Shown: piece by piece, positions 12,310-23,503 of the stretch
How positions within the stretch are numbered: the first letter of the stretch is position 1
Layout: every line of letters begins with the position of its first letter
Assembly: GCA_947359465.1 (NCBI GenBank)
Contig: OX375872.1
Span: 137,969,432-138,033,431, forward strand
Length of the DNA: 64,000 bases
Source of the DNA: Metellina segmentata
Taxonomy: Eukaryota > Arthropoda > Arachnida > Araneae > Tetragnathidae
Reading direction: 5' to 3'
Made by a program: the position numbers and the translations under genes
The notes under the pieces: generated by a model
What the model was told of the DNA's origin: nothing
What the model saw: only the letters and a program-made list of their open reading frames with translations
Databases searched by the model: none

Positions 12310-13720
12310 ACTGATATGATGGTCACAGTTCGTCAATTCACCACAGGTGTAGGAAAGTTCAAAATTCCAAATTTATCTAGATGGTCAGCTAGGCAATCAT
12401 GTCCATTTGTTTTGGTTGCTTGTTTTGGGGTTCTATTGCACAAGGACCATATTTGGCCAAGTTGTGCCAAACACAAGACAATGTCAAGTAATTGTGAAAA
12501 GAAAGGATGGAGAGGAGTATCTATTTGGCATCCTGGGGTTGCGACATATGTTTACCGGAGACAGTAAACCCTATGGGAAAAACACAGGTCACTAGGGTAC
12601 CTCGGGTGTTTGAAGGCCATACACACCTAGTTGTGCCCCTGAGGGAGATTTGTTATGGATTCTCCCTAAATCCAACTTTATGGATATCTAAACCCTCCAA
12701 ATGGTTGTCTTGACAAGGCATCTCGCCATTAGAAGAAAACTGATCTTATCTTTATATCAATATAATAAAAAATTCAGTAAAATTTATCAGATCATGAAAA
12801 AATTGGTCAGATCTTGATGGACGAGATATCTTGTTGAAAGCACTTGGAGGGTTACAATTTAAGGTTGATACTAGAGACAGCTGATTTATAAAAATTACAC
12901 TGGGAAAAGCCTAGGAGACTTCTGTGAAGCTCTTAGTCAATACATATATGCAACCTCATTTGATGGAATGAAATCTATTGAAATACAATTTGTTTGTGAC
13001 ATTTGGACAGTTCATGCAAAACGGATCTGCATTCTACGGAAACAGGGCTTTGCTGTAATTTGCAATAGCCTGAATGCCTGCTTGAGTCTGAAATTATTGC
13101 TCGAGTATAAGCAGTAGGACAGTTTTTTAAGTGTGCACCACAAAGGAACAATAGTCACCTCCAACTCAACATCAAAAGCAGTATTGATTGCTTCTACAGA
13201 AATATGAGAAAATAATTTAAAACAAATACCAGCTTTGACAATAACACTAAGCTTTGAGCCATTGGCATGCACAACCATGGATTAGGCAATTAATATCCTC
13301 TTTTCATTTATTTGACATTGCCTTGTGTTTGGTGTAGCTTGCAATATATGGATTGTCTCCATCACAGTTGCAAACAAAATGTCCACAAGCGACATTGACT
13401 TCAATACAGGATCAAGACAGAAAGATATTTCTAATCTTGAGAGGATTAGGAATTATCTCTGGCATAAACAGTCAAGTTTTGTCTTCTTAAGAACATAATT
13501 CAAGGACACGTCCTGAGTATTCTACCATCAAGGATATTGGACAGTATTTGCTCATTTAGCACCACCGGGCAATCTAATCATTCGTTCAGTTTTAGAGTAG
13601 ATCCTAAAACCTCCAACTCCATAATCAACTCCCCGGTGAAAGCAGCATGGTATAAATTGGTAGTTTTTACGTCTCTTGTCAGACAGAGGTCCAATTCAAT
13701 ATATGGTTATGCCTATTAAT
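12310..13720 (-). mobile_element. 5'-truncated LINE with RNase H remnant and 3' tail
   Basis: The minus-strand frame 13278-13012 reads like an RNase H domain of an I/jockey-type LINE: MVVHANGSKLSVIVKAGICF in place of the usual xTDGSK..GAG block, then NTAFDVELEVTIVPLW, and (frameshifted) ISDSSRHSGY in place of SDSxxAIxA. The 3' end carries the dispersed tail GGACCATATTTGGCCAAG (near 12445) found at six other sites. The copy is heavily mutated and its 5' limit is uncertain. Confidence 0.6.
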
Positions 13721-13836
13721 CAAGCTTTAAGCTGTTATGAGCAGACCATAGCAATATTTTAGTTCAGTAATATTATCAATTGGTTTAGTTTTAACAGCTC
13801 CTCTAATAAGGCAGAGGGCCTGATTCTGTACATGGT

Positions 13837-14046
13837 CAAGCCTATTAATGGTAATTTTTAGTTAACGTCATACTAGAGCAACACAACGGGCTATTGACGA
13901 CGGTCCGGGATCAGTCCCTTAAGGGAAAGATTCGAGGACAACACCTCGTAATTTTGAACCACGGTCAGATGACGAAGCAACACCTGAGCTGGCACCCCAC
14001 TCTCCAAACTTCCACGCCAACCCAACGTGAGGTCAAGCCTATTAAT
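13837..14046 (-). mobile_element. tRNA-derived SINE, family A, copy 1 with 16-bp TSD
   Basis: The SINE body is 13853-14030 (178 bp), flanked by a perfect 16-bp target duplication GGTCAAGCCTATTAAT (13837-13852 and 14031-14046). On the minus strand an A-box-like CCAGCTCAGGTG is followed about 30 bases later by a B-box-like GTGGTTCAAAAT. Two close copies lie at 15369-15525 (plus) and 15642-15826 (minus). Confidence 0.9.
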
Positions 14047-14085
14047 CAGGCTTTGAAAAGCCATTAAGTGGACCACCTGCAATAT

Positions 14086-14220
14086 TTCAGTTGTTTGGGG
14101 GTTTTATGGTACATGGGCCATATTTGGCCAAGCTGCACCAAACACATGTCACATAAATGAAAATAGGATGAAAGCAGAACAGGCGAGGATAAAACGAAAG
14201 ATTACTAGGGTACCTCAGCA
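14086..14220 (-). repeat. LINE/SINE 3' tail fragment
   Basis: Contains GGGCCATATTTGGCCAAGCT and, further on, GATTACTAGGGTACCTCAGC, matching the tail at about 12420-12605. It is a 5'-truncated remnant with no coding sequence. Confidence 0.6.
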
Positions 14221-15368
14221 ATATTTCAGAAGACCTGTATGATGGGTTACATAAAAGTACTTAAAATTTATTCAGCAGGAGTCTCGTGAAACAAGGCAAA
14301 TATTACCATTTTTATCTTATTTTAAAACACTATTTGATATGTTATGCCCCAATTCAACCAATGTTTTATAAAATTACTCAGATCAGTGTTATTTTCTTCT
14401 GAACACAAGAGAATACTTATATTTTTAACAAGTGAAAAACTTTCACTTTAAGCAATTTCCTACTGATAACTTGGAAACAGAAATTGAGTGATAAATGAAA
14501 GTTTTAACTAGTGTTCATGTGTTCACCAACGAGGAAAGTTTAACCTTTCTTTGACCTTGGATGACTACCCATGTTTATTTAATGAAGACAAAATAAGAAA
14601 TTAGGAACATGTTGCACACATTGTTTAGAGTGGAATGTTTTCTATTATGGCACATGTAACCATACGTTTTTACTGGCAATCAACACTTATTTATTAGACC
14701 CCTACAAGAGCTTCTTTGTGCGACTTTGTCTTCTAAGAACCAGATGGTAGCTTTAGAACAGTTTACAATAGTATAAAAGGTTTTTGCATTAACATTCTAT
14801 GCAACTTCAATTCAACAACTAAATGCAAAAGTAAAGCACATTTTAATTGAGCAATACATCCGATGAGCCCTACCGCCCTTTAAAAAAATATCACTGGCAT
14901 ACATTTGCAGAACAAAAATACCATGACAAAGCTGTTTAGCATTAGTTCTCATTAACCTGTTGTTTACGTGCATCAAAATAATAGAATAAAAAAAAATGTC
15001 TTCAATTTAGAAGTTCCCATTTCGACACGAAACATACAATTGGTTTATTATTCTGTTGATAAATTTTGAAATCTTGCATGATAAATGTCGTAATGTTTAT
15101 GAACAAGTAAAAATTAATGGATTAGCACCTACTGTGTTTTGGAGCAGAAGTTAGATTTGAACGATGCGGTAAAAACAGACACGGTTATAGTCAATTTTAT
15201 TTCTTCGTCATTCGTATTCAATGAGGGGCCTTTGCAGTTCCGGGTACAAGTTCAATTCCAGTAAGTTACCATGGCCTGTTACAAGGTTACAACACAAACT
15301 AGCTCGTGGAACGCAGCAAGGTGAATCGTCTGACTTCGTGAGTGGTTAAGAAATTTCATCTTGCGAAG
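14221..15368. other. Intergenic, nothing recognised
   Basis: No gene or element termini found. The sequence is AT-rich with no long frame. Confidence 0.45.
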
Positions 15369-15525
15369 GGTGTTGCTTCGTCATCTGACCGTGGTTCAAA
15401 ATTACGAGGTGTTGTCCTCGCATCTTTCCCTTAAGGGACTGATCCCGGACGGTCGTCAATAGCCCGTTGTGTTGCTCTAGTAGGACGTTAACTAAAATTA
15501 CCAATTACCATCAACCTGCGAAGCA
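15369..15525 (+). mobile_element. tRNA-derived SINE, family A, copy 2 (5' truncated)
   Basis: It starts at GGTGTTGCTTCG, lacking the first 60 or so bases of copies 1 and 3, and runs to AATTACCAATTACCATC. It is flanked by CTTGCGAAG on the left and CCTGCGAAG on the right, an imperfect target duplication. The right copy of that duplication was later reused as the hAT target at 15526-15533. Confidence 0.8.
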
Positions 15526-15627
15526 GTGGCGTATATAGGAGTTTATTTCGGGAGGGGGCCAAATATTCTCTAAAGCAATTTAGTATACATCGTACAAATG
15601 TATTAATTTTGGGGGAAGCAAACATTC

Positions 15628-15840
15628 GAAAGCTATTTAGGTATTGGTATTTTTTAGTTAACGTCGTACTAGAGCAACACAACGGGCTATTGACGACGGT
15701 CCGGGATCAGTCCCTTAAGGGAAAGATCCGAGGACAATACCTCGTAATTTTGAACCACGGTCAGATGACGAAGCAACACCTGAGCTGGCACCCCACTCTC
15801 CAAACTTCCACGCCAACCCAACGTGAGAAAGCTATTTAGG
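15628..15840 (-). mobile_element. tRNA-derived SINE, family A, copy 3, nested in hAT
   Basis: The body is 15642-15826, flanked by a perfect 14-bp duplication GAAAGCTATTTAGG (15628-15641 and 15827-15840). It shares nearly all of its sequence with copy 1. It lies near the left end of the hAT and postdates it. Confidence 0.92.
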
Positions 15841-16497
15841 ACTTCAGGACATCAATTTGAATAAATGATAAACAATTCAATATAATTCCAACAACAATTT
15901 GAAATTCTCAAATTGTATAAAATTTATTTCCAAAATTGTTAGTTATGTATTTTAAAAAATGTCAGTGGATATAATAATGACTTAAAACCTGCATGGATAT
16001 TAAAAGGAATGGGTCAGACATGGGTAAAAAAAAGGACAGTTTAAATGTACTTTTAGAAATTGGAAATTATAATTTTAAATATTGTTTTTATAGTGAAATA
16101 TAAATTTCTTTAATTGGAAAAAAGTAGCTTGTTTACTTATTTAAAATATTCTATAATCCGTTCTTATATAAAGTGGGGCCCACTCTTGAAGTTGATGGAT
16201 AGGTAATTTACTTTTAATTACTATCTCAATAGAAATTTCTTTGCTTAATGTATGAGTACCTGGATCTTAGTTTACTAATTATGATTAATAAAACTAAAAC
16301 AACGAATAAAAATTAAATTTTTTTTTAATTGATAACTTTTTTTTATCCAAAACGTTTCAAATACAATTTTTTCCTTTCCAAACATTTTTGTTACTGAAAA
16401 TATGCATATGTAACGAATGGTTAAGAAATTAGTAAAGACATTATCAGTCAAGGTTAAGAGTGGACACCCTGTAAAATGGTAAAAATTGCTGAGAACT

Positions 16498-18560
16498 TTA
16501 CAAAACATAATCTGTATTTCTTGGTGAACTGACAAACTTATCAAGAACTTCTTCGTCTGTTATTTTAATATCTCTGTGAATTGAAAGCAGCGCCAGTCCA
16601 TATAGTCTCGTTTCTGAAGTCGTATTTCGTAAATAAGTCTTCAGTCTCCACAAACTTGAGAAACTCCTTTCCGCGGTCGCAACAGAGACTGGAAGAACCG
16701 CCAATGCAAAACGTTCTTTCACGGAATTGCAGAGATCATCAAGAAAAGGTATATAAATGGCTCGCCTATAATATTCTTCTTCTGTGCAGTAATGGATGAT
16801 GCTCCTTACATTTTGAAGGCAGCAAGTTCTAGGAACTTCTTCTCTTATCTTTATTTTTTCAGCAAATTCGTTTATTTCACTGTTCAGAGTCTTAAAATTT
16901 TCACCGGCATCCCCGTCCTTATGTTTGATGCCAGTTCCAACACATTTGATACATTCTCATAGCTTCCGAGAAGTCAATATTTTTTCTTGACAGTTTTTCT
17001 GATAAATTTTGTGTTATGGCGAGCATACTGCTCAAAACAAAAAGGTTGACGCGAAACTGTAATTGCGTTATTGAACTTATTAACCCATATGCCCTATAGG
17101 AGGAATTACTTCCCTCGTTTTCAAATTCTATGAGAGCAAGAATTATGGGTTCCATCAAATTTTTGAATACCAAAATAGAATCATGTCTTTCGACCTAGCG
17201 AGTTTCGCATAAAGAAATTAGTTTTTTTTTTCTGTTCAGGGCAGCATTTTAAAATCACTGACTTTAATATCGCCGTTCTTTAGGCCGATGAATGAAAACA
17301 CCCACAAACTTCTTTAATGACCCCCCACACAGTTTCCTATAGAAGGAATATTACACGAATCAGAAAGGCATAAGTTTAGAGTACGAGAAGAACGATGTGT
17401 ATATACAGTTAATGGAAATTTTTCCTTAATGCAAGCGTGTACTCCTCTAAATTACATTACCGCAGCTCAATTATATCCTTGCCCTCTCAACTTATTTAAA
17501 TCAGGTCCTAAACTTGATAATTTTTCTAACACAGTTTTAAGCTAAGGCTGCACCTGTTACATCAAAGACAGGAACAAAAGCTAGGAAATATCTGATTTTA
17601 TTTCTGGTTTTATTCAACTCATCATCGACGTTTCAAACACAAAGAGAAAATTGTTCTATTTGGCTGATATAGGTGGTTTCATCGGCTAATACAGTATAAA
17701 AGGATGATTTACGAACATCAGATATTATTTTTGATTGAATTAATTGGCCAAGTGTATGAATAAGTTCATTTTGTATAACTGAGCTCGAATACATGCTCTT
17801 CCCGTCGCTGTTAGTGAGATGATCTATAAAGATTGATATCTCCACTGTTGGCTCTATATCTCAGTAATGCTCGAAAATTTCCATCATTGCTTTCAGGTTT
17901 CTCCAAACTGATTCGCCCACTGTCAATATGGCCTCTTAGTGCTATTTGTTGTCTCCCACATAAAATCTTATTGTTGTAACTATCGGTATTATTTTCTTTC
18001 TAATATTAATTGCATCAGTTTTCGTTGGGTGTTAATTTGAACAATAACACTTTCAGTTTTTTTTGTTAACCATAGCCTTAATATTTTCGGCTATTAAAAC
18101 TGATTTTTTGTCATACGTGCAGTTTTCATGATTATTGAATACCTCTTCGGCTTTTTTCAAATTAGTAAAAGGCTTTGTATCTAAAGCCCCTGGTAATTGA
18201 TTATCTCCTATTGGAACAGATTCAAATGAAAAAAATACACAGTACCTACAAAAAGATCCAGATTTTTCTTCGGAATATGTTAACCATTTGTAATCATCGA
18301 GCCATTTCAATTGAAAGGATCTCTTGTGGTTTGAATCTGACGTATTGTGAAATTTCAGTCCACTTTCAGGTTTCCAAATATTTTCAACAAAGGAAATTAT
18401 TTCTTCATTTGTTAAAGATTTTAGAGAACTTTTATGACAATGATTCCCAATATCATAAATATTTTTCGTTACTAAGCTTACTTTGACAATTTGTTTGTCA
18501 TTGGATCTTGAAGAATCTTCAGTGGGGGGCTGCAGCTGATTGCGGTTCCATCAGTGTTAT
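16498..18560 (-). pseudogene. hAT transposase with TTF-type zinc finger, DDE core and hATC domain
   Basis: The order on the minus strand is normal. The TTF-type region at 18310-18053 has WLDDYKWLTYSEEKSGSFCR then YCVFFSF. The core at 17845-17633 has SSFYTVLADETTYISQIEQF, the LADET Asp being the first catalytic residue. A mid region lies at 17173-16919. The hATC domain at 16722-16498 has LPVSVATAERSFSSLWRLKT, YLRNTTSETRLYGLALLSIH and DEEVLDKFVS. Frameshifts and stops between the pieces inactivate it. The hATC part is the best preserved. Confidence 0.87.
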
Positions 18561-19084
18561 TTCGTCTTTTTGTAAAGAAATTTTGAATGGAGGATTGACT
18601 TTCACCGATGCCCAAGTGGTTGTTTGGGAAGCTAGACAGAGGGTCTCTTATCTCGCAAAGTCGTAAAACTGTCTGTCAGGGGTGTCCATTGGATTCTGCG
18701 GGCAGCGGAGGGAAAAAATGTTCTCTGTTGAGTTGCACTCTCACAACCACGTGGTCACAGCACATCTTTCATCAACCATCATAAATTTTGGTGATACCTG
18801 TGTCCAGCCTACTGTGTTTACTTTACTCTGGAAAGGAAATAGCTTCTCTGTCCAGTTTTAAATGTGTCCAAATAATAAAAAATTTTAAGAAAATTTTTTC
18901 TGCCAGAAATACAAATTAGATTTTAAAAAGTTCAAAATAAAAAGTTATCATGATTGAACATAGTCAAAATTTCGGGCCCCCTCGGCCCCTCCCTTATATA
19001 CGCCCCTGCTGCGAAGCCTCGAACCCGGTGTTAGCATATTATCCATTGTTAGATTGTTGTCTATTCAGAATCACGCCCCTAAAA

Positions 19085-19092
19085 TGACGTCA
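19085..19092. promoter_or_regulatory. CRE-like palindrome TGACGTCA
   Basis: An exact 8-bp CREB/ATF consensus, 69 bp from the hAT's right target duplication and about 2 kb before the PBDC1 start codon. A single 8-mer can occur by chance. Confidence 0.4.
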
Positions 19093-20690
19093 TAACCACC
19101 AATTACATTGAGGTTTGTTTCCTTTCTACTAAGCTCTAAGCTTTACCACCTTTGAATCAAAGCGCGTGTTGTCATTAACTCGTGTTTTTGTTGTGATCGT
19201 GATATAGAATCAAGTGCGTTTTGTGAGTGTATTCGAAACTCGAATTGATATAAAAAATTTCATTACGGAATACGCCGGTAATGTATAAAAGTGACCATTT
19301 CTGTTTTCGTAGGTAGTCGGGAATAATTTGAATTAATTCAGACTTAAATTCAAAGAGTACCGTTTCACGGAATGAGAGTTAAGACATTTTTTGTGAAGGG
19401 AATTCAGTTTTAAATTATCAAGTACGCAAATTGTGATTTTTGTGAATATCGCTTTCTGAATAGTTCCGACATCTCACTTTGTAAACTAGATGTAGATTAA
19501 AATTAAACTTCAGAGGGAATTTAAAATGACCGCAAAGAAACTTCAATCCCCATCATGAAAATTTTGCCAGACAGATTTTTCTTCAAGCTGACGTAGGGTG
19601 AACCAGACAGTTTACCATTTCCTTATATTTTTATCATAACAAGCAAACTAGTTTATTCCACTATGATTTAAATTTATATTCTTATAGGTAATGGACTGCT
19701 CGAAAAAATGATAAACAATCTAAAGTTAATTAATTTGTCTTTTCATTGATAAAAAATAAAAACAATAGTCAGATCTCAAATCACTGGGATCTATGAAATT
19801 ACAGAAAAAAATGTGACGTCTCTTTTTTCATTTTAATTCTATTTCTTATTTTGAACTAAAATTGGGCATGAGGGTAAATAAAAGTCTCTAATTTAGATAT
19901 ACATTGTAATTGTTCATATATATATGATTTAATTATAGGTCATGAATTGTGGTCAATCTACTGGTAGAGCAATACTGCATGTGTTCGAGTAATTGACCAG
20001 TGTGGTCAATTACCGGATTTTTAGGCAATCTGATTATAAATTTGCAGTTAGTTATTTCATTATTTGTTTGGTAATTGTTTAAGTTAAATGAAATATAAAT
20101 GAACCTGTATCCCCAGTATTTAACCTGGTGGTCTATTACTGGAAGAGCTGAAGCACTGAGGATAAATGCAGAAGCAATGAAATTTTCAGTATGGAAAGAG
20201 TATAATGCCAAATTTGAAATAAACTGTTAGTTCTACATTCTAATTCTAGATCTTGTACTTTCCCCTTAATGAGTCCGACCTAAAAAAAGGCACAAACAGA
20301 AAAGAGATTGCCTCATGCAGCTGCATCTAAAAGATGGTTATTGAATGAGAAAAGTTAAAAGCAAAAAAGAATAATGGTAGGCTATCCCCTCAAAAAGAAT
20401 ATTTCAAACTGATAGTGGAAAAGTGGGGATACTTCAATAATCTTAATTCGTGAAGGTGACGAATTTGAAAAACATGAAGGTAACTGGAGAAACAGAAACA
20501 AATATAGCATAGAAGCGCATGCTGTAAATATAATATAGATGCTGCAAAACTTGAATAAAATATACTCCAAAAAGACAAGCTTGCAGTTGGGATCAGATGA
20601 TTTCTGTTGGATGCCAGTAAAGATGTCAATTTTGTTTGTGCTGCGTTTTAGATGAACTGATGGAATTTAATTTTGTTTAAGATAATAGCA

Positions 20691-20710
20691 TATATATATA
20701 TATATATATA
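20691..20710. repeat. (TA)10 microsatellite
   Basis: Ten uninterrupted TA units between the probable PBDC1 promoter and its first coding exon. Confidence 0.95.
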
Positions 20711-21094
20711 CAAAACTGCAATGCTCATTTAAAATTCATATGTCCTGATTCATGACATTGATACTTTAACACAAGCCATTAATTTAACCCTGCAATTCAC
20801 ATGGGTTTTAAAAAGTTGAAACAAACTTTATAGTAGTCTACCATAAAGGGAATTAAAACTTCACATTAAATTGATACGACTTGAACTTTCCATTTTAACC
20901 ACCAAAATTCAGAATAGATTAAAAAATATGTAAGGCATCAGCATTTTTATTACTACATAATCTGGTACATTAGTTATATACTGTGTTCATACATGAAGAC
21001 CTTCTCTTGTAGGTTTAATTCATGCATTTTCTATTTTACTTAAGAAATGAAATACCTGTTTCAAATTTGTAAGTTTGATTTCTTTTTCTTTAAG

Positions 21095-21159
21095 GAATGG
21101 AAGAAACCCAATCAAACAAAAAGAACAGTGTATATGATGCTACATCATATGAAAATAAT
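21095..21159 (+). CDS. PBDC1: PBDC1 coding exon 1 (start codon 21097)
   Basis: First coding exon of the polysaccharide biosynthesis domain-containing protein 1 homologue. ATG at 21097 follows a strong acceptor by two bases; the exon encodes MEETQSNKKNSVYDATSYEN plus N and ends at a consensus donor (AAT|GTAAGT). Exons 2-5 follow in phase and give 159 residues in all. The human protein is longer because of an acidic/basic C-terminal tail; the yeast relative is about the size seen here. PBDC1/Ypl225w (Chp1) is reported as a cytosolic chaperone dedicated to newly made eEF1A; despite the name, no enzymatic role is established. The start agrees with the family, whose first conserved residues (SYxND) fall here. 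The gene spans 30.8 kb although its coding length is only 480 bp, and all four introns are loaded with transposons. Confidence 0.9.
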
Positions 21160-23503
21160 GTAAGTTTATAAAAAGTTCAATCTTTTCTCTGGTCTCTTAG
21201 ACAGCTCACTAGTTATCAACAATGAAAATAATCAAGTGTTTTAAGCAGTTTATGCTGATTTAATTCAAGTTATTTTATTATAAACACCTACATATATTAC
21301 TTGGAATTATAGCTGTGGATGGATATATTGTACAGACCACGCAATTCAAAGCTCTGGCTGTAAAAATCTGATTTATAAACTGCTGGTTGTTAAAAAAGGT
21401 GGTGCCTAGGAAATAGCCTATTAGCTTATGGTAGAAAAAGTTTTAAAATCAAAATTTAAAAATTTCTTTTACTTTTTTTTTATTAAAGTTTAATAATATT
21501 AAAAAAATGAAATAATTTGAAACTAGATGCATGTTATCTTATTCAAATATAAAAACTTTAAAATGTATGCTTGTACTCAGCATACTTTAAGGAATGTTAA
21601 TAAGACATGACTTAGATTTTAACTCTCAAATGGTCAGTGTCAAATCCTGAATATGATGCATTTTTGTATTCTTTTTCCAATAAATTTCTAGATAAAAGAA
21701 ACCCCCTAAAATTTGCAATGTTTCAAAGAAAACTTGTTAATTTTGTTCAGTCTTGTCCTTTAACTTTTATTATAAACCGACCAATCAATCTGGTGATCAG
21801 GGCGCTGACTTCTTGATTCAAAGGTTTCCTGTTTGAATTTGAGTATGCCCCAGAGTTTTGTCTCTCTAGAGTTGCTAATCTTATCCTCTATAAACAAGTT
21901 GTACCTTAAATGTATGATAGGTATGTGAGGTGTAACATGAACCCATCCCTGTTATGCACCAGGATAATGCCAAGTGGTTCAGAACACCTTTTTTTGCTGT
22001 GGCTTAAAGAAACTTTTATGTTGCTATAAAGTCTCAAAAATAGTTCCCTTCTTCAATTTAGGGGAAATAAGCCAATTTAGTAGGGGGTTGCTAAATATAG
22101 TTGATAATCATGTCAAAGAGGATTGTAAAAATTACTCTACCTTCCAACTTCTTTTGTATGCATGGCTGAATAGCATTGGAGATGTTTATGATTTGGCAAT
22201 ACCCTTTAGCAAAATGGAATCAAATATACACAGTGAAATTTATTTTTATCTGATCATGCACATTAATTTGTGCACATAATTTTCGCTTAAGACTTCTTTG
22301 GGATTGTTAGACAAAGCTGCTGATCTGTCATATTCAGAAAATAAAAATCTGGTATGTGAAACAGGGGGTGTAGACAGAATTTTTCCAAAACTGGTTCAAG
22401 TATTGGAATTATAAAGTGAGTTTACCACAGATATCTGATGAAAGGTTGTAAAAATTAGTTAATTCACTTATGTATGCCTTTAGTTCTTGTTTACCCTTTG
22501 AGCATAACAATTACTGAAATGACCACAGTACATTTTTCTGTTTGTTGAATTTTTTAATAAGGGAAAGTATGAATGAATATAAAAAGGGGATGAAGATTGA
22601 CCGTCTATAATAGTCTTCAGGCTTATCAGCAGGAATATTTACTCTGTTCATTTATCTGTCTTGTGGAATAGGTTACTTGTGAGCTCATCACCTCATATAT
22701 TAAACAAGTTGATTTTATTCACGTACCTGATGTTGCAATGTAGTAATGTCCGGATGGAAGAAGCAGGATTTTTCTCTCCTGCAGCAGAAATGTGCAAACT
22801 TTCATATTTTTTGGAGTTATCATCACGAGTCCCGATAGAGTTGTTACTCTGAGACTCGATGGAGTTATCCTGAGATAGGATGAAGTTATCACAAGTCAGG
22901 TTTACTGAAGTTAGGACTTCCATTGTTAACCATGTCTTATGTCATCAGCACATCATTCATTTTTTGTTACTTACTAACGGATATAATTTTTAATAAATTG
23001 GTTTGTAAGCGCTTCTTGCCTGAAGTTGTCATTGACATTTTACAAATTCAAACAAAAATCAGACTAACATTTGGCAGGAAATAAATAAATCCTTTACAAT
23101 ACATCATACTGTGCAAAGCAATAGGCTCGCTCCTCTTCAAAATCTAAAAACAAAGTGGCCTGGGAAGAGCAAGACACTGGTGGACACTGACCTAACCAGG
23201 CTGGACACTATGAGCTGCACCCATTTGACAGTACTACCATTTTCTCCTAAGTGCCTAAGAAGAGCGAGGTTTTGTCGTCCCGATATCTGGCTAAATGGGT
23301 AAATCCCAAAAGCAATCGCTGTGTGCAGGTGTTGTATAGACGCTGAAAGTTAAAAATGGCCATCACAAAAGGTGCCCAAAAACTAAACATGGCGGACATT
23401 AAGTATTTTCTTGATACTTCCTCAGCCCAAGCACCCAGATCAACAAGGAGCCAAAAAGACATTTCTTAAAGCCCCATTTACATGGAAAGCATTCCCATAT
23501 ATA
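21160..23503. other. PBDC1 intron 1, left part: nothing recognised
   Basis: No element termini were found. A set of degenerate GAGTTATC units lies at 22815-22900. A 101-codon plus frame at 21974-22279 has no recognisable motif. Confidence 0.5.

Larger units (their letters stand above)
15534..19008 (-). mobile_element. Second hAT transposon, TTF/DUF4371 type
   Basis: Ends CAGTGGCGTATATAGGAG on the left and, read inward, CAGGGGCGTATATAAGGGAG on the right. The 8-bp duplication CTGCGAAG is perfect (15526-15533 and 19009-19016). The element is 3475 bp including the nested SINE at 15642-15826. The transposase is on the minus strand, 18560-16498. This resembles elements annotated as zinc finger MYM-type protein 1-like or 52 kDa repressor-like proteins. 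Confidence 0.92.
19017..21094 (+). promoter_or_regulatory. Probable PBDC1 5' flank, promoter and untranslated first exon not placed
   Basis: The first coding exon of PBDC1 is preceded by a good acceptor (TTTCTTTTTCTTTAAG, ending 21094), so an untranslated exon must lie upstream. The only promoter-like cluster I see is 19080-19290: a perfect palindromic CRE, TGACGTCA (19085-19092), and locally more CpG-containing sequence. A weak donor, GCCG|GTAATG, occurs near 19276. Apart from the (TA)n at 20691-20710, nothing else in the segment was recognised. The assignment is inferred from position. Confidence 0.35.

Noticed and set aside
21974..22279. Plus-strand 101-codon frame in PBDC1 intron 1
   Set aside because: No family resemblance; phase and flanks do not give an exon compatible with PBDC1.
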